From positions 1 through 29,245 of the forward strand of contig CALFJG010000083.1 of NCBI GenBank assembly GCA_937877625.1: DNA of 29,245 nt, read 5' to 3'. The notes beneath the pieces are model-generated. The model saw only the letters and a list, made by a program, of their open reading frames with translations. It was not told the DNA's origin and made no database searches. This DNA comes from an uncultured Prevotellaceae bacterium (GTDB lineage: Bacteria > Bacteroidota > Bacteroidia > Bacteroidales > Bacteroidaceae). Positions 7,901 through 15,000 of the stretch are shown one piece after another. Each line of letters opens with the position of its first letter. Position 1 is the first letter of the stretch. A program made the position numbers and the translations under genes.

Positions 7901-8757
7901 ACGAACTCGCCTGCCTACGCTACCTGCCACGCGAAGATGCCGGCAACGGCAACATCACCGCCGGCACCTATAGCCTCAGCACCGACAAACAGACGTGGAC
8001 TACACCGGTAGCCTTCAACTGGCAGCGCGACGGACAACCTAAGACAATCCTCTTCGCCGACAACATAACGGCACGCTATATTCGTCTGAATATCACCGAA
8101 GCCGTGGGTGGCTTCGCCAGCGGGCGAGAACTCTATGTCTTCAAACGCGAAGGCAGCGAGAGCCTACTGCAAGGCGACATCAATCGCGACCGCCGTATCG
8201 ATGAAAACGACCTCACGAGTTATATGAACTATAACGGCTTACGCCAAGGCGATGGCGACTTCGACTATGTGAGCATCGGCGACATCAACGGCAATGGCCT
8301 CATCGACGGCTACGACATCAGCGTCGTAACGACACAGCTCGACGGCGGCGTGCGCGAGAGCAACGACCACGTAGCAGGAACACTCCGGCTCACCACCGAC
8401 CACAACACCTACAAAGCCGGGGACGAGATACACATCACCGTTTCAGGACAAGACTTGCACTATGTCAACGGACTAAGTTTCGCACTGCCCTACGATGCCA
8501 CCGAGTTGGAATACATAGGACTGGAAGCCGAAGGGATGAAGAATATGATAAACCTCACCTACGACCGTCTGCACACCAACGGAACAAAGGCACTCTACCC
8601 CACCTTCGTAAACCGAGGCAACGACTTCCTGCTCGACGACGGCGACCACACACTCTTCATTCTCAAGTTCCGAGCCAGAAAGAACGGCACATACTCTCTG
8701 CTCCCACAGGACGGACTGCTTATCGACCGAAACCTTAATACTATAAATCCGATTTAA
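4936..8757 (+). CDS. Secreted GH31 glycosidase with FN3, F5/8C, dockerin-like and cohesin-like domains
   Basis: A 1273-residue exported enzyme. The ATG at 4936 places a signal peptide at the N-terminus (MLKNSLIKHLFAVVIGL...); an ATG at 4891 would add 15 residues before it. The GH31 barrel occupies about residues 250-600. The expected nucleophile is Asp412 in VLKTDVAWVGAG and the acid/base is Asp464 in IWSGDQTGGDW. A beta-rich C-terminal part of the GH31 fold follows to about 760. Next come an FN3 domain (about 851-925), an F5/8C (CBM32-like) domain (about 936-1072), two calcium-loop dockerin-like repeats (GDINRDRRIDENDL and GDINGNGLIDGYDI, 1080-1130) and a cohesin-like domain to the end. The architecture resembles GH31 alpha-N-acetylgalactosaminidases acting on mucin-type glycans, but specificity is not proven. 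It lacks the YDLQGRR tail. Confidence 0.88.
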   Translation: MLKNSLIKHLFAVVIGLCPAIAATTLAESITDVHMAGATAVVVTYNSGRTLTADFYGPNIVRLFSDPEGGTLRNPEATPPAEILVRQPRKTTGHISLEDSGAAFVVSTPQVKLTFQKTNGTIAVTDKRTNKVVVQEVAGASFETNKVTLHFSLATDEYPYGGGVQNGRFSHRGKSIAIENTNNWVDGGVASPTPFYWTTGGYGLLWHTFKPGRYDFGETTPGVCELSHNEAYLDIFLMVDERPTDLLGDFYQLTGNPVLLPKFGFYEGHLNAYNRDYWTRAENGGFMAYEDGYRYNESQKDNGGIRESLNGELPGGYQFSARAAIDRYLAADMPLGWFLPNDGYGAGYGQTSSLEGNINNLRQFGDYARSKGVEIGLWTQSDLYPKEGIEPLLQRDIVNEVGTAGVRVLKTDVAWVGAGYSFGLNGVADVADIMPKHGRNARPFIISLDGWAGTQRYAGIWSGDQTGGDWEYIRFHIPTFIGSGLSGQPNITSDVDGIFGGKNTPVNVREFQWKTFTPMELNMDGWGANPKYPQALGEPATSINRTYLKLKAALMPYTYSIARAAVDGKPMIRAMFLDYPNTYTLGTQTQYQYMFGPYLLVAPVYKNTAADALGNDVRNGIYLPKGRWTDIYTGETYPGERILNHFDAPLWKLPVLVSSDAIIPMTRPHNTPAETPADYRKYVVYALQGTQFTEYDDDGRTQAYLHGQHTTTNISTCLTNNGTLTIDIAPTTGLFQGFEPVKQTDLVVNTAAAPKKVTATVGGKKIKLRKLSPTQFATAEQGWTYTEDEAPIEMFMSEGTPSPVEGLHTNARILVRLPKTNTTQNAISVAVSRFAPLALSVPETDDLPTTLQAPVVTMKQANAYNVTPQWQTVSGAQFYEIAHDDIVESTIRTTSFTLDDLTPETDYAFRVRAVADNGVSPWTDMTVRTAADPLKWAVNGLTGITSFNNQSGQGINKLFDRDEKTMWHSDWATHDAVGGTLTIDLHSVNELACLRYLPREDAGNGNITAGTYSLSTDKQTWTTPVAFNWQRDGQPKTILFADNITARYIRLNITEAVGGFASGRELYVFKREGSESLLQGDINRDRRIDENDLTSYMNYNGLRQGDGDFDYVSIGDINGNGLIDGYDISVVTTQLDGGVRESNDHVAGTLRLTTDHNTYKAGDEIHITVSGQDLHYVNGLSFALPYDATELEYIGLEAEGMKNMINLTYDRLHTNGTKALYPTFVNRGNDFLLDDGDHTLFILKFRARKNGTYSLLPQDGLLIDRNLNTINPI

Positions 8758-8759
8758 TT

Positions 8760-8853
8760 CGGAATAACGTGATAACGTCATAACGTCATAACGTTATAAC
8801 GAAGCTTCGTTATAACGTTATGACGTTATCACGTTATCACGTTATCACGTTAA
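8760..8853. repeat. Left inverted-repeat array, 8-nt period, of the four-helix-bundle cassette
   Basis: CG occurs at exactly 8-nt intervals twelve times (8760, 8768 ... 8848). Left of the centre the unit is CG-NN-ATAA; right of it, the reverse complement CG-TTAT-NN. The switch is at AAGCTT (8802-8807). Bases 8780-8829 form a perfect 50-nt palindrome, and 8764-8845 form an 82-nt palindrome with one mismatched pair (8779/8830). Only the NN dinucleotide varies between units. It begins 3 nt after the GH31 stop codon and ends 15 nt before the next ATG. Confidence 0.95.
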
Positions 8854-8868
8854 AAAAGCCCAAACAGC

Positions 8869-9627
8869 ATGGCAGCAAAAACAATAGCGATCAAACACTT
8901 CGGTTATTATTGGCTGGACACGTGGGTGCTTGCTAACGTGATACAGTTGTCCACTCAGGATTTCTGCTGTCGTTTTCTGAATCGCGCAAACGACCCGTGT
9001 GGCCGCCAGTTCGACCAAATGACACAGGCGGCGCGTTCTGCTCCGGCCAACATCGCCGGAGGAAACTCACGCCACTCCACGTCGAGAGAAACAGAGATGA
9101 AACTGACGGATGTTGCCCGCGCCACCTTGTCAGAACTGGCCAACGATTACCTGAACTGGCTCCTGCGACAGGAAAGCATCCCCTGGTCGGTCAATGCTCC
9201 GGAATATCAAACCGTCAGCAACCTGCGGCTTGACCGTCCTACATACACAGATGACGTGCAACATCTGAGCAGCATCCACATTCTGGCGCAGAAGCACAAG
9301 TTCGACCGATGGCTTAAGAGTGAGGACTCGTGTGTGGCGGCAAATTGTGTACTCATACTATGTAATCGTCTGATTCTGATGCTCAGCCGCCAGATGGAGC
9401 GTCAGCTGGAATGCTTCAAGGCAGAGGGAGGTTTTACCGAGGGGCTTACTGCGGAACGTCTGGCTTATCGCAAACAACAAAGCGTAGAAGACGACGCGCC
9501 ACGCTGCCCGCAATGTGGCAAGCCAATGATTAAGCGCGTAGCAAAGAAAGGCATCAACTCCGGAAAAGAGTTCTGGAGCTGCTCCGATTATCCGCAATGC
9601 TATGGGACAAGGAGTATAACGTTATAA
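8869..9627 (+). CDS. Four-helix-bundle (S23/IVP-like) protein with C-terminal topoisomerase-type C4 zinc finger
   Basis: A 252-residue protein of unknown function. Residues about 10-190 resemble the four-helix-bundle family first named from 23S rRNA intervening-sequence proteins: the SAPANIAGGNSRHS stretch (Ser57-Asn66 region) corresponds to that family's S-I-P-x-N-I-A-E-G motif. An extra helical segment follows. The C-terminus is a C4 zinc ribbon like those of topoisomerase I: CPQC (Cys213, Cys216) and CSDYPQC (Cys238, Cys244), which suggests nucleic-acid binding. The ATG at 8869 is the only reasonable start. Both flanks are 8-nt-period inverted-repeat arrays, and the last three sense codons plus the stop lie inside the right array. 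No -7 box was seen, so transcription may come from the GH31 gene. The relative Avd acts in diversity-generating retroelements, but no reverse transcriptase is present. Confidence 0.75.
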   Translation: MAAKTIAIKHFGYYWLDTWVLANVIQLSTQDFCCRFLNRANDPCGRQFDQMTQAARSAPANIAGGNSRHSTSRETEMKLTDVARATLSELANDYLNWLLRQESIPWSVNAPEYQTVSNLRLDRPTYTDDVQHLSSIHILAQKHKFDRWLKSEDSCVAANCVLILCNRLILMLSRQMERQLECFKAEGGFTEGLTAERLAYRKQQSVEDDAPRCPQCGKPMIKRVAKKGINSGKEFWSCSDYPQCYGTRSITL

Positions 9628-9705
9628 CGTTATCACGTTATTACGTTATAACGTTATCACGAAATGGCGTTATTACGTGATAACGAAATAACGTAATAAC
9701 GCCAT
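9616..9705. repeat. Right inverted-repeat array, 8-nt period, of the four-helix-bundle cassette
   Basis: CG recurs at exactly 8-nt steps eleven times (9620, 9628 ... 9700). The units run CG-TTAT-NN five times, then one aberrant unit CGAAATGG, then CGTTATTA, then CG-NN-ATAA four times. Bases 9664-9678 and 9691-9705 form a perfect 15-bp stem with a 12-nt loop. The stop codon of the enclosed gene (9625-9627) is inside the array. The repeat vocabulary is the same as at 8760-8853. Confidence 0.93.
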
Positions 9706-9737
9706 AAGGGAGAAGCCTCGCCGCTTGGGGCGGCGGC

Positions 9738-9823
9738 GCGGTTAGGATGCGGCGCGGTTAGGCGGCGGCGTGGTTAGGCGGGCGGCGCGGTTAGGATGCG
9801 GCGCGGTTAGGATGCGGGGGTTA
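9738..9823. repeat. GC-rich 16-nt tandem repeat with stop codons
   Basis: GTTA recurs at 9741, 9757, 9773, 9790, 9806 and 9820, at spacings of 16, 16, 17, 16 and 14 nt, within units close to GGCGCGGTTAGGATGC. On the minus strand each unit carries TAA, and the copy at 9821-9823 is the stop codon of the adjacent minus-strand gene. Because 16 is not a multiple of three, the following TAAs fall in different frames. Confidence 0.85.
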
Positions 9824-11272
9824 GAAGGCTACTTTGCGTCCGCCTACCACGTAGATGCCTCCTTGCTGTGGTGTGACGCGACGGCCTTGGAGGTCGTAGG
9901 TCGGAGCCGCAACGAAGGTGTCGCATGGGAGGCTGTCGATGCCGGTGAGGACATCGTTACTGTCGAGCGACAGATAGCGGGGCGCATAGCCTCCGGTATT
10001 TACGTAGTAGGCTTTGAGGCCGTGTACCGCGCGGTCGGTGGGGCTGAGCAGTCGGAAGGCAGCTCCGTCGCTCTGCGCATTGACAGCCAGGATATACGCG
10101 GCATCCGTGGCGGGTATGTCAACACCACAAAGTCCTGTAGCGGTGAGTAGGTTCTCGGCCGGGGTATCGCCCTCTGTGGCAACGCTCAGCGTTACATTTC
10201 CGCCGCCGCCTTTATAGAGCATCACGGGAGTGTTAGCATCCACAGCGGTAATGCCTGCATCTTCTATGCTCAGGAGGCCGTCGTGGAGCGTGGTGGGTGT
10301 CATCACGGTAACGGACGACGGCACGCTGAAAGGTGTGGGCAGGCACAGCGTGGCATAACTGGCTATGGCGTTGATGGTGAAGGGCAGTTCGGTGACTTCT
10401 TCTATCACGAACTCACAGGCGGCATCATCGCCATCGGCGGAATAAGCAAGCCCCGTGGCGGTGGCTTGTAGGTAGCCGTTAGCCGTAGCGATGCTATAAG
10501 TGCCGTCGGTGGCACCCGATGTCACGGCACTGGCGGCAAAGGTAAACTCGCTGCCCTCCTGTCCCACGTCACAGAGGGGCAGGCCTTCGGCATCGGAGAG
10601 GAAGAGCCCTTGCTGATAGGAGAGCATCTGGCCGGTGGGTGTGACATAGTATATGCCTGCGGCATCGGCGGCAGAGGCCATCGGCAGCGTGCCCGTAGCG
10701 GTGGTGCCGAGGTAGGCACCGGTGCTGTTCGATTTTACACGAACGTATTTCCCCGCCGGCTGCTCCACAGCACCAGGCAGCGTAAGCGTAAAGGTAACAT
10801 CGGCGGGATAATAGCCCACGGACGGATCATCATTGCTGGCGAGGAGGATGCTCGTAATTCTTCCCTCGAGGCTGGTAGTGACCGTTGAAGCCACATTGAG
10901 TGTGAGGGTGAGCAGCGCGCCCGAGCCCGTCTTGATAACCTTCAGTGTGTTAGAAGAACAAATCAAACGCCAGTGTCCCGACACGTCAGAAAGTTGATTG
11001 AACGCCAGGACGTGGTCTTTCTTATGCCTGTTGCTTAAATCGTACATTTGGTCTTCCTCGTCCTCGTCGTATGCCCACGTGACACCATCGGGCAGGTAGA
11101 GGTCGAATTGATAGAGCGTGATATTCGACGTTGTCAGTTCGAGATTGATAACCAAATCTACTTGGCTACCGGGCTCAAGGGTGATAGGGTCAACCGACAT
11201 TATATTGTCGGCGCGCATACCCTGGCTGAAGGCGACCAGGGCTACGACGAAAAACGTGTAAAGATGTTTCAT
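9821..11272 (-). CDS. Secreted cohesin-like protein with Bacteroidales C-terminal tail
   Basis: A 483-residue exported protein of unknown role. A signal peptide (residues 1-21, MKHLYTFFVVALVAFSQGMRA) precedes a beta-sandwich region of about 22-175 that resembles the cohesin-like fold: PGSQVDLVINLEL, then LPDGVTW, then a GALLTLTLNV strand. A glycan-binding-like beta region follows (about 185-290, from GKYVRVKSNSTGAYLG), similar in style to the N-terminal modules of the CotH protein upstream. The last third is the threonine/valine-rich beta domain common before the tail. The tail is YDLQGRRVTPQQGGIYVVGG plus RKVAF. No dockerin repeat is visible. It is the third gene of an operon with the CotH and dockerin genes, 18 nt after the 219-residue gene. 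The short tail may be a sorting signal, possibly for type IX secretion; that is inference. Confidence 0.7.
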   Translation of the reverse strand: MKHLYTFFVVALVAFSQGMRADNIMSVDPITLEPGSQVDLVINLELTTSNITLYQFDLYLPDGVTWAYDEDEEDQMYDLSNRHKKDHVLAFNQLSDVSGHWRLICSSNTLKVIKTGSGALLTLTLNVASTVTTSLEGRITSILLASNDDPSVGYYPADVTFTLTLPGAVEQPAGKYVRVKSNSTGAYLGTTATGTLPMASAADAAGIYYVTPTGQMLSYQQGLFLSDAEGLPLCDVGQEGSEFTFAASAVTSGATDGTYSIATANGYLQATATGLAYSADGDDAACEFVIEEVTELPFTINAIASYATLCLPTPFSVPSSVTVMTPTTLHDGLLSIEDAGITAVDANTPVMLYKGGGGNVTLSVATEGDTPAENLLTATGLCGVDIPATDAAYILAVNAQSDGAAFRLLSPTDRAVHGLKAYYVNTGGYAPRYLSLDSNDVLTGIDSLPCDTFVAAPTYDLQGRRVTPQQGGIYVVGGRKVAF

Positions 11273-11290
11273 ACGTATGATAAAAGGGAT

Positions 11291-11950
11291 TTATTGTGCA
11301 GTAAGTACGAGGTTTATTAGTCCAACGATGTCGAGGCCGTTGATCGTGTCGTCGTTGTTGAGGTCGGCGGCGGCGGTGTCGTAAGTGTCGCTCTCGCTTC
11401 CCAGCACGATACTTATTACCGCCACGATGTCAAGTCCATTAACCGTCCCGTCGCCGTTGACATCGCCTCGGAGGGTTGTTTGCTTCGGCGACAAGGCGAC
11501 GGTCACAGCGGGGAGTGTGGCTTCGTTGTATTCGTCATCGGTGAAGAGGAGGTTGCGCAGTGTCACTGTGGCGGCCTCGGTAAGCGGTGTCTCGGCCACG
11601 AGGTTGATGCTGAAGAGTGTGCCGGTGCTCTCGGCGATGGCAGTGTTGGTATTGCTATAGGCCACGATGCGCACACGGCCGTCGGAGAGCGTGGTGGCAC
11701 TGACGTTGTGGTCTTGCAGACGGGCGGTGGCTTGCAGCGAGCCATCTTCGAGCGTCACGCCATCGGGGAGTACGACATCGGCCTGAAAAGCGATGTATGT
11801 GGCGGTGTTCGCGAGGGAGGCGGTGAGCGTCCACCGCTCGCCGTCGGTAAGCGAGGTGGCCTCGGCGGTTATGGTGTTCTGTGCCTCGGCGTATGGGCTA
11901 AGCAAACAGCAGACAGATGCGAGAATTAGGATATGTCGAAGAAAGTGCAT
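11291..11950 (-). CDS. Secreted cohesin-like and dockerin-like protein
   Basis: A 219-residue exported protein made almost entirely of two assembly-type domains. A signal peptide (about 1-23, ending in AEA) is followed by a cohesin-like beta sandwich (about 25-150: VVLPDGVTLEDGSL, then GTLFSINLVAE). Two dockerin-like calcium loops follow, GDVNGDGTVNGLDIVAVISI and DLNNDDTINGLDIVGLINLV, each with D-x-N-x-D at the calcium-binding positions. There is no catalytic domain and no YDLQGRR tail. It resembles a minimal adaptor: one domain of each complementary type. It lies 98 nt after the CotH gene and 18 nt before the 483-residue gene on the same strand, so the three are probably one transcript. That the two domain types bind each other is analogy with cellulosomes only. 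Confidence 0.75.
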   Translation of the reverse strand: MHFLRHILILASVCCLLSPYAEAQNTITAEATSLTDGERWTLTASLANTATYIAFQADVVLPDGVTLEDGSLQATARLQDHNVSATTLSDGRVRIVAYSNTNTAIAESTGTLFSINLVAETPLTEAATVTLRNLLFTDDEYNEATLPAVTVALSPKQTTLRGDVNGDGTVNGLDIVAVISIVLGSESDTYDTAAADLNNDDTINGLDIVGLINLVLTAQ

Positions 11951-12048
11951 AGGATAAAGTGCGTAGATATTTAGGGTTGCGCTTGGTTTCTCGGAGTATC
12001 AGAAGTGTCGGGGCATTGTTGGAGGTTACGCCACAATAAGCCTTTTGT

Positions 12049-15000
12049 TTAGTACACCACCTTCTTTCCGCGTACGATATAGATGCCTCCGTGCTGCGGG
12101 TTGAAGACGCGACGTCCTTGCAGGTCGTAGATGGCATCGGTGGCGTTGGGGGTGAATGCTCCTCCGGTGAGGCGTGCTATAGCAGTAGTCTCGTCGGGCA
12201 TGTGGAAACGCACGGAGATGCTGGCGAGGCGGTTGTCCTCGGCATCGGTATCGACGAGCATCGCATCGGTGATGCTCACGAGGCGTTGGTCGTCGGCAAT
12301 GTCATCATCGGCGATAAGCACGAGTTGCATCGCTAGCGTGCCGAGGGGCATAGCGTTATTGGCCGCGGCGTAAAGGCTGACGCGATAGTGGCGCTCATCG
12401 AGGCGAGCCATCGTGGAGCTATATCCGTGGAGTGTTTCTGGCAGGAGGAAGTCGATGAGCTGCATACCCTCGGGTACGGCGACGTCGAACTGCAACGCGC
12501 TGTAGCCGCCCTCTTCTATATATAAGGTGAGGGGCATCGTTGTCTGCTCGCCCACGGGAGCGATAAACGTTGCGGTGCGCAGGGCGGCATCGGCGGCCGG
12601 CAAGCGCAGGTGGCGCGTATAACTGGTGGCCTGCTCCAGGGCTTTGCGTATGACGAGCGTGACATCGCGCACCGTGACGATGTTGTTGGCATCGACATCG
12701 GCCTTGCGTATCTCAAAGTTGTCGTTCACTATACCGAGGATATAGTTGATGATACTCACCACGTCGGCGGTGGTCACTACGCCGTCGCCGTTGGCATCGC
12801 CGCTGCCGTTCTCGTTGGGGGCGTTTTCTTCGGAGATGTCGTAGGCGGTGAGGTTGTTGAATATATAGTTGGCACGCTTCTGTAGCCAGGCCTTGGCTTG
12901 CGTGTTATAGTAAGCGTAGTTATTTCCCCATCCGTTCCAAATGGTAGCGTTGTGAACGAACGAGGGGTTGACGTAGGCCAGGAAGTCGTCGCAGTACTCT
13001 AAGAGTTCGTCGAGGCCGCCACCGGTCATAAAGTCGTACCACAGGGCGTAGTAGGCCTTCTTTACCTCATCGCTGCCGCGCAACAGGCGGTTAAAGAACG
13101 TGGCATCGGAGTTGAAGAGGTCGGCCTCGGCCTCGTAGGTGAAATACACACCGTGGCCATCGTAGCCGTAAGCCCAGTCGAAGTCCCACACGGGGCCTAT
13201 CACGTAGGGCGACTCATAGTTGAGCGTGAAGCCGCCGAGGCCGTCGGAGGCCAGGGCGTTTTCGTTGTAAAGGAAGAAACTCTTGGGGTGTTTGATTTCT
13301 CTGTTGCGTGTGAAGTCGAACACAAACATTCCGCGCACCAAGGCATCAACATCAACATACGGCACGTAACTGTCGTCGCCCTGAGCCACTACGCTCGTGA
13401 AGGTGTTGAAGTGGTTCTTTATGGCTTGAAACTGGTTCGTGCGCTCGGTGTCGTCGACGACATCGACGAGGTCGGGCTCTTTGATGTTGACGCGCAGAGA
13501 GTAATTGCTGTCGAGAAACTTATAGGTTTCATCGTAATACGTGTCGAGTTCAAGCATAAAGGCTCCCGTCTCGTCGAGCAGGTCGATGCTGTTGTTGGAA
13601 AAGCCGACTTTCTCGGTGAAGTTATAACTGCCACGATAGTCTCCGTTGAGATAGAGCTCTACGGGTATCATGTGGTTGCACCCGGCACTCTGCACCATAT
13701 CGGCCATCTTCATCGCTATGGTGTTGGTAATCATTGAACCATCGGCCTGGTGGTTGGAGAGTAGTGCCCAACTCTTGCCCTTCTTGAGGTTGAAGAGTTT
13801 TTGTTTCGTGTCGAACTTTAGGCGATAGGGTTTCTTATTCCACGAGGCACTGGTGTTGCCGCGTATGCGGATTTGCACGCTCGTCTCGGGGAAGTCAGGA
13901 TAGACACCTGCGCCATCAACGCTTATCGTGGCGTTGACGTAGGTGGTCTTACTCGTGATGCTCGCTCCGTTCTCGGTAGTGATATACACGGCGGGTACGT
14001 TGTAGTCACTCGTGGGGCTGTCGGTAGCCCAGTCAACGTGTACGGTATATTTCCGGCCATAAGGCTGCCAGGCGTAGCCGTCCTGGTTCTCGTCGGCAAC
14101 GAGGACAACGGGGTTGGCGATGTTAGAGATGTCAATGATGTCGGCCCCCTCGTTCAAGGAGCTAAACACTTTGTAGGAGCGTGGGGCGATGGTATAGACT
14201 ATGTCGTGGTCGAAGCGCTGACGTGTCTGTTTGCTCACCTGCTCAATGCCGTCAACGTAGGCTGTGGCATCGTCGGAGGAAAGATTGAACGATGCCGTGA
14301 GGCGTTTGCCTATGGCCGAGGTGACACGGAGGTTGATGGTGTCGGGCAGTCCGATGTCGCCGCTCTCGAGGATTTCCTCCTCGGCAATGACATCGGCGGG
14401 CAGTTGGTCGTTGTATTTGTTGTTGAACTTATAGGTAACGAGCGTTGGCAAATTGGTGGGAACGTCGTGGCTCACCGTCACGATTTCGTAACTCTGATAC
14501 GTCTGTGTCTGTCCGTCGGGCGTGGTAATGGTGATGTCGCCGCTGGCGCTCTGCTCGCGCGAGGCAATGAGCTCTTCGGGATAGGCAAACAACTTCCCGT
14601 TGGCCAGAGAGATAAATAGCGTGTCGGCAGAGGTTGTCACGGCCTCCGCCTCGGGATTATAGACGGTGACAAAGCATGTGGCGGTGATGCCCGAAGCGTC
14701 CATAGCAGCAACGGTGACGGTGGCGTTGCCGGTGGCTACCGGCGTGAGTAAGCCGGCGGTGGAGACGGTAAGCACGTCGGTGTTGCTACTCGTCCAGGAG
14801 AGTTTTTTGTTCGAGGCATCGTCGGGGCTGATGCTTACGGGGAGGGTATAGGTGCGACTGAGAGGCAGTTTTATCGCCGTGCTTCCCACGATGATGTCGC
14901 GCACGGTAATGCCCGTGGTGGCCTGAAGTTCTACGATCTCTAACTGGCTACCGATGTCGGACACGTCGCCGTAGGTAACAATGGTTCTTCCCGCAGCCTG

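Noticed and set aside
8760..9705. CRISPR array or diversity-generating retroelement
   Set aside because: The repeats are 8 nt with no spacers and there are no cas genes. The four-helix-bundle protein is distantly like Avd, but there is no reverse transcriptase and no template/variable repeat pair.
13873..14619. Long plus-strand ORF (248 codons) inside the CotH gene
   Set aside because: It is antisense to clearly conserved CotH sequence, has no recognisable domain and reflects GC-rich codon use on the other strand.
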